DNA of 22,982 nucleotides from DASUFP01 sp036274495 (lineage in GTDB: Bacteria > Bacteroidota > Bacteroidia > AKYH767-A > OLB10), in assembly GCA_036274495.1 (NCBI GenBank), contig DASUFP010000110.1, forward strand, positions 1-22,982. The letters run 5' to 3'. Numbering within the stretch: position 1 is the first letter of the stretch; each line of letters opens with the position of its first letter. Both the position numbers and the translations under genes were made by a program. Under the pieces are notes generated by a model, which worked only from the letters and a program-made list of their open reading frames with translations, was not told the DNA's origin and did not search any database. This document shows positions 7,833 to 14,286 of the stretch, in pieces.

Positions 7833-8390
7833 GTGACCGAAGAGCAGTTGCTGTCAGCAATTAGGGAGAATCCTCAGGTTTTTGAAGAGGTGTTCAGGCG
7901 CTATTATACACCGGTATTCGGATATATATTGCGGCGTACCGGTAATATCGACGATGCGGCAGATATTGCCGCTGAAACATTTTACAAGGCATTTGTACAT
8001 ATCCGGAAATTTGAATACAGGGGGATTTCAATAAAGGTTTGGCTTTACCGGATTGCAACAAATGAGTTGAATATGTTTTTCAGGTTTCGTAAAAAGCAAT
8101 TATCTGTTTTCAGCAGATGGGATGCGGCAACAGTACAGGAGTTCAGAAATGTACTGCATCACGATCGCGAAATGTTTGAAGCCGAATTGAAGCGCCACGA
8201 GAGGTACCTGGATGTTTTAAAATCACTCAAACAAATGCCGGTCAACTATCAGGAGGTAATTGCGTTAAAATATTTCGAATCAAAATCGATACGGGAGATC
8301 TCGGAAATCACCGGGAGAAGTGAGGGTACTGTAAAATCATTATTGCCGCGAGGTGTAAAAAAATTACAGCTCTTATGCAACCAAAAATGA
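7833..8390 (+). CDS. ECF-type RNA polymerase sigma factor
   Basis: A 185-aa sigma-70 family protein with the two-domain extracytoplasmic-function layout. Region 2 spans about residues 20-85 (FEEVFRRYYTPVFGYILRRTG, then DIAAETFYKAFVHIRKFEYRG and VWLYRIATNELNMFFR). Region 4 spans about 125-180 (LKQMPVNYQEVIALKYFE, then helix-turn-helix SIREISEITGRSEGTVKSLLPRGVKKL). It would redirect RNA polymerase to a specific regulon. The start must be GTG at 7833, because an in-frame TAA lies just upstream at 7827. An ATG at 7831 is followed at once by TGA, so ATGTGA forms a start-stop pair over the true start. Two small membrane-protein genes follow at once, in the position where an anti-sigma factor normally sits. 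Confidence 0.92.
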   Translation: MTEEQLLSAIRENPQVFEEVFRRYYTPVFGYILRRTGNIDDAADIAAETFYKAFVHIRKFEYRGISIKVWLYRIATNELNMFFRFRKKQLSVFSRWDAATVQEFRNVLHHDREMFEAELKRHERYLDVLKSLKQMPVNYQEVIALKYFESKSIREISEITGRSEGTVKSLLPRGVKKLQLLCNQK

Positions 8391-8414
8391 AGTAATGAAT
8401 TACTGACATAGATA

Positions 8415-8840
8415 ATGGAACCCTTTGAAGAAACATTGAGTAACATGTCGTTGCCCGAAACGGGTGAACTACAGCACCGGCATTTATTATCCGGTCAGAT
8501 TATTCAGTTAAAGGAAGAGCGCAACCTTACCTTGTGGTGGGTCACCATTCCGCTTTTTCTGATTGCGGCATTTTATATGCGGAGCTGTTATATGCATAAC
8601 TCATTTACGGAAGGATTAGAAACATTTATTAACGATCAAAAAATGCCGGCGACATGGTTGTTTGTGATCGCTCCGGCATTGTTAATTGTGCTGAATGCAT
8701 TTCGTATAAAAAAAATATATTTCCTTGCCGGCTCACCCAAATTAATTAATTTGGTAAGTGCGGTCTGGATGAATCTCGCAATGATAACTATTGCTGTTGG
8801 GTGCATCATCTTATATTTTACCTTAATACACTTGTCATGA
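8415..8840 (+). CDS. Small membrane protein downstream of ECF sigma factor, anti-sigma candidate
   Basis: A 141-aa protein with an acidic, probably cytoplasmic N-terminal part (residues 1-39, including EPFEETLSNMSLPETGELQ) and three predicted helices at about 41-56, 80-96 and 112-138. It begins 24 bp after the sigma-factor stop. Its N-terminal soluble region plus membrane anchor, and its position, are what one expects of an anti-sigma factor or of a sigma-regulating membrane partner. It lacks the classic zinc-binding HxxxCxxC motif of ZAS anti-sigma factors, so the role is inferred from context only. The gene overlaps the next by four bases (ATGA). Confidence 0.75.
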   Translation: MEPFEETLSNMSLPETGELQHRHLLSGQIIQLKEERNLTLWWVTIPLFLIAAFYMRSCYMHNSFTEGLETFINDQKMPATWLFVIAPALLIVLNAFRIKKIYFLAGSPKLINLVSAVWMNLAMITIAVGCIILYFTLIHLS

Positions 8841-9067
8841 AAACAGCCTGGTTCCGACGTAGCGGACTATTTTACGTTCCCGCAAATCCTGTTGGATGGA
8901 TTGTATTCCTGGTGGCCCTTGTTTATGCAGTTTATGTTTTCATCGACATCGACAGCAGGTCCCATTCGGTGAGTGACACGCTGATTAATTTCGCGTTTAA
9001 TTTACTGCTTATAGGGGCAGTTTACACCTTGATAGGCTGGCTTTCCGCTAAACTGTTACGTATCTGA
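8837..9067 (+). CDS. 76-residue two-helix membrane protein
   Basis: The ATG at 8837 overlaps the TGA of the preceding gene (8838-8840), the usual ATGA translational coupling; a longer start at 8801 is possible but less likely. The protein has two hydrophobic helices (about residues 18-34 and 49-70) joined by an acidic loop (FIDIDSRSHSVSD), with a WFRRS basic patch at the N-terminus. I do not recognise a family. Coupling to the three-helix protein suggests the two form one membrane complex controlled by, or controlling, the ECF sigma factor. Confidence 0.7.
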   Translation: MKTAWFRRSGLFYVPANPVGWIVFLVALVYAVYVFIDIDSRSHSVSDTLINFAFNLLLIGAVYTLIGWLSAKLLRI

Positions 9068-9081
9068 TTAAGCGTTGCCGC

Positions 9082-9603
9082 CTAAAAGGCTTTCAGTTTT
9101 TGCGCCAGCATAGAGGCAATGGTGTCTTCGGGGCCGAACCGCTCCCGTAACAAGGTGGCGTTACGGTTTTCCCAATACCCCGATTCGTCAATCATTTCAA
9201 AATGCTCAAAATATTTTTCCGATAATTTACGGAGCAGGTCCACAATCCGCATATGAACTTCGGGTCCGGCATAATGCGTTTTTGTGAATGCCCCTTTGAG
9301 TGCCTGTTTGTCGGCTGCAGTGGAGCGTTTTATGCCCTTAGCCTCGGAACTATCAAACAACCACATCCGCAGCTGCCGGTTGTTGTCGAATGTCAGGTAC
9401 ACCGGTTCACTCTCGGGCGCATAAAACAGCATCCCGTAAATGCTGTCGTCGGCGTTGTGCCCCGATGTGGCAGGAAATGTTTCCTTAAAAACATGTGCTC
9501 CCCATCCTGCCGAGCGTTTAACGACAGCCATGGTGTCGCGGATTAAATCGGAGAGAGAGGTGTTGTGACGTAGTACGCCGTTGTAGTGCAATGTAATTCC
9601 CAT
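9082..9603 (-). CDS. Uncharacterised soluble protein
   Basis: About 173 residues starting at the ATG whose complement is 9601-9603 (MGITLHYNGVLRHN). A longer start at 9645 adds an AT-rich, phenylalanine-rich tail that looks like untranslated leader. The N-terminal GITLHYNG segment is familiar as the beginning of conserved hypothetical proteins in Bacteroidota. The middle has WGAHVFKETFPATSGHNADDSIYGMLF and WLFDSSEA, and the C-terminal third is helical (IVDLLRKLSEKYFEHFEMIDESGYWE). There is no signal peptide or membrane helix. It is convergent with the ECF operon (14 bp apart) and divergent from the transporter gene, so the repeat element between them could regulate it. Function unknown. Confidence 0.65.
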   Translation of the reverse strand: MGITLHYNGVLRHNTSLSDLIRDTMAVVKRSAGWGAHVFKETFPATSGHNADDSIYGMLFYAPESEPVYLTFDNNRQLRMWLFDSSEAKGIKRSTAADKQALKGAFTKTHYAGPEVHMRIVDLLRKLSEKYFEHFEMIDESGYWENRNATLLRERFGPEDTIASMLAQKLKAF

Positions 9604-9652
9604 AATGAAAAGTGTTGAAAAGTTAAAATTGAAAAGCAGTAACAACTAAACA

Positions 9653-9660
9653 CAAATATA
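9653..9660 (-). promoter_or_regulatory. Possible -7 box for the minus-strand gene
   Basis: On the minus strand this reads TATATTTG, an exact match to TAnnTTTG, 49 nt upstream of the ATG at 9603. No well-spaced -33 TTTG is visible. The context supports a leader of about 40 nt. Confidence 0.4.
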
Positions 9661-9713
9661 ATAAGTACTGCATACAAAAATGGACCTGAATAAAAATAGC
9701 CGTTTACGAAAGT

Positions 9714-9755
9714 GAAAAAGTTGTTTATATAAAGCGAAAAAGTTGTTTATATAAA
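9714..9755. repeat. Two exact 20-bp direct repeats, each with a 10-bp palindrome
   Basis: The 20-mer GAAAAAGTTGTTTATATAAA occurs twice, at 9714-9733 and 9736-9755, with a 2-bp gap, giving a 22-bp period (two helical turns). Each copy ends in the perfect palindrome TTTATATAAA (9724-9733 and 9746-9755). A degenerate third copy may precede it at 9692-9711, sharing the A-run, GTTTA and AAA at 21-bp spacing. It lies in the divergent intergenic region, 71 bp before the transporter ATG and about 110 bp before the minus-strand gene. This is the architecture of paired dimeric-regulator sites. Confidence 0.7.
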
Positions 9756-9800
9756 CCGGGTCTGATTGCCGAACGGGTTAGCAGGGTAGTACAAATTGGG

Positions 9801-9808
9801 TACATTTA
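9801..9808 (+). promoter_or_regulatory. Possible -7 box of transporter gene
   Basis: TACATTTA is one base off TAnnTTTG and lies 18 nt upstream of the ATG at 9827, so the leader would be only about 10 nt. No clear -33 element is seen at 19-20 bp, which would fit a promoter depending on an activator bound at the upstream repeats. Confidence 0.3.
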
Positions 9809-9826
9809 CCACCACAATCATACGCT

Positions 9827-11329
9827 ATGGCCGGCAGGAACAACTTCCCACACCCTATAACCATTCTGTTTTTTGCTATAATCATTGCTGCCGGCTGCAC
9901 CTGGCTTATGCCATCGGGGGAGTACAGTAAACTGTCCATAAAAGGGGATCGTTTTGAGATGGCCACTCAGGATGGCAGCATATACCTGCCGCTTACCCAG
10001 CATACATTGGATAGTTTGGGTATGCTTATACCGCTCGAAAAATTTACCGGGGGAGCCATCATAAAACCTGTTTCGGTAAACGGAACCTACCGTAAGTCGA
10101 AGGAGAAAAAGCAGGGATTTCTTGAAATAGTTTCCGCACCAGTAAAAGGACTTTATGAGGCTGCTGATATTGTCTTTCTTATTCTGGTAATCGGCGGATT
10201 TATAAATGTTTTTAATGAGACGGGCGCCATGATGGGAGGCGTCACCTGGCTGGTACATAAAATGAAGGGCAGGGAAAAATGGCTCATCATTATTCTCACT
10301 TTTTTGTTTGCGCTGGGCGGATCAACATTTGGAATGGCCGAAGAGGGTCTCGCCTTTTATCCTGTTTTGGTGCCTCTGCTGCTTGCCGCAGGATACGACC
10401 TGCTGGTGCCTGTAGCTGTAATTTATGGCGGTACCTGCATCGGAAACCTATCCTCTTTTACCAATCCGTTTGCAACCATCATTGCGTCCAACGCCGCCGG
10501 AATCAACTGGACCGAAGGAATGATCGGGCGTATCATCATCTTTATCATTACCACTTCGGTTGCAATAGCGTATATTTTGAGATATGCGCAAAAAGTTAAA
10601 GCACATCCTGAGCGTTCACTGGTCTATCGTTTCGCCGGCGGTTCCGTTTCTCCGTACCCGGTAGTTACATTCGAAGGCGATGTTATTCCAACACTTCCCA
10701 AAAGAAACCTCCTGCTGCTGCTATTATTTGGAGCCACCTTTGTGGTTATGATTACGGGTGTTGTGGTGTACGACTGGTGGCTCGAAGAGATGACAACTGT
10801 TTTTGTTGCCTCTTCGCTGCTCATAGGTTTAATAACACGCACCAACGAATCGGTATTTGTAAAGCAGTTTGTTAAAGGTGCCGAAATGCTCTTGTCTGCG
10901 GCATTAATTGTTGGTATTGCCAGAGGTATTACCATCATCCTCAATGAGGGCATGGTGAGCGATTCCATTTTATATTACGCCGCACAGGCGGTACAGCACT
11001 TGCCCGCATCACTGTTTATTGTAATGATGCTTATTTTATTTATTGTCCTGTCTGTTTTTATCTCTTCATCTTCCGGAATGGCGGTGCTGACAATGCCGAT
11101 TCTGGGCGCACTCGCAGTAATTGTAAATGTCCCGGGAAAAGAAATCGTAAACAGCTATTTATACGGAATCGGAATCATGGGATTTTTAACTCCTACCGGG
11201 CTTGTACTGCCATCGCTTGCAATGGCGAATGTTAACCTGAAAGTATGGTGGAAATTTATAAGGCTGCTGATCTTAATGTTATTTGTAATTTGTTCCGCAG
11301 CGCTAATTATAGGAATCTGGCTGCATTAA
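9827..11329 (+). CDS. YfcC/DcuC-family membrane transporter
   Basis: A 500-aa inner-membrane protein with about 11-12 hydrophobic helices, matching the YfcC / C4-dicarboxylate anaerobic carrier family (PF03606). Diagnostic pieces are the N-terminal PHPITILFF...WLMPSGEYSKL, the following periplasmic loop with a long insertion, then GGSTFGMAEEGLAFYPVLVPL (about 163-183), GGTCIGNLSSFTNPFATIIASNAAGI (about 201-226), IVGIARGITIILNEGMVSDSILY and SSSSGMAVLTMPILGALA. Family members are thought to move C4-dicarboxylates or basic amino acids such as arginine/ornithine; the substrate cannot be decided here. The length is normal for the family. It is a single gene converging on the two-component operon, with repeat-type candidate operator sites upstream. 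Confidence 0.9.
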   Translation: MAGRNNFPHPITILFFAIIIAAGCTWLMPSGEYSKLSIKGDRFEMATQDGSIYLPLTQHTLDSLGMLIPLEKFTGGAIIKPVSVNGTYRKSKEKKQGFLEIVSAPVKGLYEAADIVFLILVIGGFINVFNETGAMMGGVTWLVHKMKGREKWLIIILTFLFALGGSTFGMAEEGLAFYPVLVPLLLAAGYDLLVPVAVIYGGTCIGNLSSFTNPFATIIASNAAGINWTEGMIGRIIIFIITTSVAIAYILRYAQKVKAHPERSLVYRFAGGSVSPYPVVTFEGDVIPTLPKRNLLLLLLFGATFVVMITGVVVYDWWLEEMTTVFVASSLLIGLITRTNESVFVKQFVKGAEMLLSAALIVGIARGITIILNEGMVSDSILYYAAQAVQHLPASLFIVMMLILFIVLSVFISSSSGMAVLTMPILGALAVIVNVPGKEIVNSYLYGIGIMGFLTPTGLVLPSLAMANVNLKVWWKFIRLLILMLFVICSAALIIGIWLH

Positions 11330-11356
11330 CAAACCAAACAGGCTAGCAGTTACCGG

Positions 11357-12016
11357 TTAAATGCTACGGGTAACCAGGCCCTCATCAAGGGCATAAAAAG
11401 CAAGGTCGGCCATATTGGTAATCGAAAGTTTTGCATAAACATTCGAGCGGTGTTTCTCAACTGTTTTTATCGAAATTTCGAGTAAGTCGGCGATATCTTT
11501 GCTTGAAAATCCTCTGCATACAAAACTCACCACATCTTTTTCGCGTGCGGTGAGGGTTATTTTTGAGAGCGCCCGGGGGCTGGGCGTTTTTAAATCGACA
11601 ATGCGATCCATCATCGCCTGCGAAATATCTTTGGCAAAATATTTTCGACCTTTTAGTATTGTGTTAATCGAATCCTGCAATTCGGCAAAACTGGTGTTTT
11701 TTAAGAGGTATCCATAGGCGCCGGCTTTAAACATACTCACAATACTATGACTGTCTTCGAGCATGGTGAGAGCAATTACACGTGCGGCGGATTTCATTTT
11801 CGAAAGTTCTCGGGTGGTTTCGATGCCATTCATTTCAGGCATGCGTATATCCATGAAAACAATATCGAAATGCCGTTCATGTAATTTATCGAGAACTTCT
11901 TTGCCATTTACGGCCTGGTGAATTTCGGCGACAAACGGGATTTTTTTCAGGAGGCTCTCCATTCCTTCCCGAAACAGCTGGTGATCGTCGGCAATAAGGA
12001 CACTTATGGGTTGCAT
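11357..12016 (-). CDS. NarL/LuxR-type response regulator
   Basis: A 219-aa two-domain regulator. The receiver domain (about 3-120) has the acidic pair D10-D11, the phospho-acceptor D56 in VFMDIRMPEMNG, T84 in VIALT, and K106 in YLLKN. The C-terminal LuxR helix-turn-helix (about 150-215) reads LTAREKDVVSFVCRGFSSKDIADLL, then IKTVEKHRSNVYAKL. All catalytic positions are intact, so it should be phosphorylated by the kinase encoded 47 bp upstream and bind DNA as a dimer. The likely targets include its own operon, where phased repeats lie upstream of the promoter (inference). It ends 27 bp from the convergent transporter gene, with no clear terminator between. Confidence 0.95.
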   Translation of the reverse strand: MQPISVLIADDHQLFREGMESLLKKIPFVAEIHQAVNGKEVLDKLHERHFDIVFMDIRMPEMNGIETTRELSKMKSAARVIALTMLEDSHSIVSMFKAGAYGYLLKNTSFAELQDSINTILKGRKYFAKDISQAMMDRIVDLKTPSPRALSKITLTAREKDVVSFVCRGFSSKDIADLLEISIKTVEKHRSNVYAKLSITNMADLAFYALDEGLVTRSI

Positions 12017-12063
12017 AGGGTAAAGTGATGGGTAAAGTTACACTTTCCTTGACAAAGAAATTC

Positions 12064-12831
12064 CTAACGTTCCAGCAAACCTTTCAGCGGAAAAGTAATG
12101 GTAAAGGATGTTTTTACATTCGGAATGCTTTCTGTCTCCAGGATGCCGTCGTAGAGCTCGGTACGGGTACGGATATTTTTAAACCCCATTCCGGAGCCAT
12201 CCAGACCTACAGTGTCAAATCCCTTTCCGTTATCCGAAACCGAAATCAAAAAAGTACTGCCGCTGCGTTTGATACGCATTTTAACCTGCGAGGCACCCGA
12301 ATGCTTAACGGCATTGTGCAGCAGTTCCTGAATAATCCGAAATGCGGTAATCTTAAATTCATTTTTGAGCGGCAGTTCATGATCGTCGGTCTCCAGTTCA
12401 ATTGTAAATCCCGAAAGCTGACGGTATTGGTTTACCAGTGTTGTAAGCTCGTGCAACAATCCGTTTTCATAAACATATTTGGAGGCCTGGTTGCGGACAA
12501 TCCTTCGGATATCACCTACCACCTGATCTAGCAGTCCCGCATTTTTTCGCGCGTAAGCAGTACCGTTTTCGGTAAGCCCTTCGGCCATTACGAGTTCATT
12601 TTGCAGTTTTAACGCCGAGAGCTTCGCTCCGATGTCATCGTGCAGGTCTTCCGCTATACGCGTACGTTCAGCTTCCTGCGTATCGTAAACAGCTTTCAGA
12701 ATGGCCTTTTGTTTTTCGGCCTTTACTTTAAAATAATTGTAAACAAGTAAAACAACCAGCGTGGCTAAAATAAAGAGCACGGTAGCAGCAATAAATACGG
12801 CAAAAATTAGGTCCTTTTCAGTGGAAGGCAT
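12064..12831 (-). CDS. Short histidine kinase of the HisKA_3 (NarX/DesK-like) class
   Basis: A 255-aa kinase with a single N-terminal membrane helix (about 8-34) and no extracellular sensor domain. A short coiled segment leads to the phosphorylation helix EAERTRIAEDLHDDIGAKL, where H64 is the phospho-acceptor. The HATPase domain (about 155-252) has the N-box ELLHNAVKHS (N173), the G1 box DNGKGF and the G2 region GSGMGFKNI. This class pairs with NarL-type regulators, and one is encoded directly downstream. The start overlaps the end of the upstream membrane-protein gene by 25 bp, implying translational coupling. With no sensor domain of its own, it probably receives its signal from that membrane partner (inference). 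Confidence 0.93.
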   Translation of the reverse strand: MPSTEKDLIFAVFIAATVLFILATLVVLLVYNYFKVKAEKQKAILKAVYDTQEAERTRIAEDLHDDIGAKLSALKLQNELVMAEGLTENGTAYARKNAGLLDQVVGDIRRIVRNQASKYVYENGLLHELTTLVNQYRQLSGFTIELETDDHELPLKNEFKITAFRIIQELLHNAVKHSGASQVKMRIKRSGSTFLISVSDNGKGFDTVGLDGSGMGFKNIRTRTELYDGILETESIPNVKTSFTITFPLKGLLER

Positions 12832-13451
12832 ATAATTCCTTTGATGAATAAGCTGTTTGCTACTATTGAAAGAATAGAGTTCAGCACCCAGGTGTATCTG
12901 CGAAGATAAAAATGTTCGTCAATCAGTATGTCGGCTGTTGAAAGAAGTACCGAACTCACGGTGAAATACAGAAATACCGAAACAGCAAACCAAAACCGGT
13001 AATTTTTAATGAGAAACTGCGTGCGGTCGCCGGTGAGCTGGAACAAAACAAGTGCCGACAATACTACAAGCATCAAATTGCCAATGGTCATACTGTATGT
13101 GTCAAGAGTGTTTTTATGCAGGTTGCCCAAAACATAAATGGCAAGCACCAAAGCGGTTAATCCCAAAATCAAAAACAGGATACGCCTTAATTCATTGCTC
13201 CGGTACCACGACAGCAGTCCCATCGACAAGAGAAAAAATTGCGCCACACCAAATACATTGGCGACCTTCAGATTATTGATCCCGTTGTACTGGAGTATGC
13301 CCAATGTGACATCCGTTACGGCAGCAATCACAAAATAAATTTTGAAATAATTACTGCCGGTGTCATAACTCTTATTGCTGAGCAATAAAGTTACCATAGC
13401 CGTAAGCACCATAGAAGCTATCGACAGGTATGTCAATACATAGTTTAACAT
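12807..13451 (-). CDS. Polytopic membrane protein coupled to the kinase, putative sensor
   Basis: A 214-aa integral membrane protein with about seven hydrophobic helices (roughly 5-25, 37-54, 66-83, 90-108, 119-139, 150-171, 187-207) and short charged loops (YRSNELRR, TGDRTQFLIKNYR, DEHFYLRRY). No catalytic motif is visible. Proteins of this kind recur next to short HisKA_3 kinases in Bacteroidota. The 25-bp overlap with the kinase gene and the kinase's lack of a sensor domain suggest that this is a detached sensing module forming a complex with it. This is inference from arrangement, and the signal is unknown. It begins 10 bp after the preceding small gene. Confidence 0.75.
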   Translation of the reverse strand: MLNYVLTYLSIASMVLTAMVTLLLSNKSYDTGSNYFKIYFVIAAVTDVTLGILQYNGINNLKVANVFGVAQFFLLSMGLLSWYRSNELRRILFLILGLTALVLAIYVLGNLHKNTLDTYSMTIGNLMLVVLSALVLFQLTGDRTQFLIKNYRFWFAVSVFLYFTVSSVLLSTADILIDEHFYLRRYTWVLNSILSIVANSLFIKGIICLPLKRT

Positions 13452-13461
13452 GACGTAATAA

Positions 13462-13782
13462 TCAGCTGTTGCTGTTCAGTGGATTGGTCTCAGAACAAAA
13501 ATCAGGACACAAAACAGACATTTCAAGCAACGTGCCTTCAAAGAGATCCACGTTTTCGGCGGTCACTCCTACCAGCACCAGAACCGGTTTTCCGCCGCTG
13601 TCGAGACCGTGGTAATAACGCAGTCCTGCACAGTCGGGCTGATTCAGCAGGTCGCGGACAGCATCCGCGTTAAAGAGACCGCCAATAATATTGCTCGAAG
13701 CAATTGCATTACGGTAACGACGGGTGAGTGTTGCCGCGTCTTCTAATGAAATGTTGTGGTCATCGGGTCCCGGGAATGGCAT
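13462..13782 (-). CDS. Small conserved uncharacterised protein, first gene of the two-component operon
   Basis: A 106-aa cytoplasmic protein without signal peptide or membrane helix. Recognisable segments are LTRRYRNAI, IIGGLFNADAVRDLLNQPDCAGLRYYHGLD, GKPVLVLVGVTAENVDLFEG and a C-terminal CPDFC cysteine pair. I have seen this GLRYYHG...PVLVLVG pattern as a recurrent hypothetical family in Bacteroidota, often with a C-P-x-x-C end; it has no assigned function. It heads the operon and lies 10 bp from the membrane-protein gene, so it may be an accessory signalling component. The C-x-x-x-C end could bind metal or undergo redox chemistry (speculative). Confidence 0.75.
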   Translation of the reverse strand: MPFPGPDDHNISLEDAATLTRRYRNAIASSNIIGGLFNADAVRDLLNQPDCAGLRYYHGLDSGGKPVLVLVGVTAENVDLFEGTLLEMSVLCPDFCSETNPLNSNS

Positions 13783-13893
13783 ATGAGTAGTGTTTTTAAA
13801 GGGTTTATAACATATATGAGTTCAGGCAAAAGGACAGAATAATGTAAACAAGCTGATTTACAACAAAATCCGGAAGAAATTGCCACCGGTCCT

Positions 13894-13923
13894 CAAAGAT
13901 ACGAGGCACGGTCGTTAGTGAAA
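13894..13923 (-). promoter_or_regulatory. Promoter of the two-component operon
   Basis: On the minus strand TATCTTTG (13901-13894) is an exact TAnnTTTG -7 box. TTTC (13923-13920), three of four bases of the -33 element, lies 18 bp upstream. The leader to the ATG at 13782 would be about 105 nt. Repeated motifs begin just upstream of the -33 position. Confidence 0.55.
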
Positions 13924-13929
13924 TAAAAA

Positions 13930-13993
13930 CTACAGGGAAACCCTTACATACTACATAGAAACCCGTAGAAAAAAAGAGTAGGGGTTTTCCCCC
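13930..13993. repeat. Phased GAAACCC repeats and palindrome upstream of the two-component promoter
   Basis: CTACAGGGAAACCC (13930-13943) and CTACATAGAAACCC (13951-13964) match at 12 of 14 positions with a 21-bp period. The first contains the arms AGGG/ACCCT on the opposite strand reading (AGGGTTTCCCT). A further inverted element, GGGGTTTTCCCC, lies at 13981-13992 and resembles the same motif in the opposite orientation. The block sits about 30-100 bp upstream of the -7 box of the minus-strand operon, a normal place for an activator such as its own LuxR-type regulator. Confidence 0.5.
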
Positions 13994-14030
13994 TTGACGG
14001 AAAACGGATAGAGTCGGAATTTTGAAACTA

Positions 14031-14150
14031 CGAAAAAGGAGTAAGATCAACTTCATCCGTAATGGCACCCGGTATCCCGCCCGGTGTCCAATCCCCCCGA
14101 TGAGTGCCGGCCTCTCCACGATGAGGTTTTTTAAGGAGAGGCCGCTTTTT
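14031..14150 (+). ncRNA. Candidate small RNA of about 120 nt
   Basis: A promoter-like pair, TTG (13994-13996) and GAATTTTG (14017-14024; one base off TAnnTTTG), has 20-bp spacing, and a strong terminator ends at 14150. In between, no reading frame is convincing, and two stable hairpins can form: GGCACCCGG with CCG..GGTGTCC (14064-14089) and the terminator stem. It lies divergent to the two-component operon, beside its operator repeats, so both could respond to the same regulator. Alternatively it is only a leader fragment and terminator shielding the next gene. Confidence 0.35.
14108..14150 (+). terminator. Strong intrinsic terminator (plus strand)
   Basis: CGGCCTCTCC (14108-14117) pairs perfectly with GGAGAGGCCG (14135-14144), giving a 10-bp GC-rich stem with a 17-nt loop, followed by CTTTTT. 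No protein gene on the plus strand ends before it within 2.8 kb, so it must serve a non-coding transcript or insulate the gene downstream. Confidence 0.75.
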
Positions 14151-14286
14151 ATACTCCTTTATCCGCAATAAACACCTGGCGAAAAGTGTTTTGAAAGAGA
14201 GGTGTTGACATGCAGCTGTAGTGGTTTTACTATCTTTAGGATGTTTCCCGTTTATCAAATGTGCCGGATAAAAATACATTGGCAAA
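14151..14286 (+). promoter_or_regulatory. Upstream region of the GIY-YIG-like pseudogene with possible -7 box
   Basis: TATCTTTA at 14231-14238 is one base off TAnnTTTG and lies 48 nt upstream of the ATG at 14287. A TTG at 14205-14207 is at 23-bp spacing, longer than ideal. Nothing else is evident here. Confidence 0.3.

Noticed and set aside
12025..12531. 168-codon plus-strand frame
   Set aside because: It is antisense to the histidine kinase catalytic domain, whose motifs are intact.
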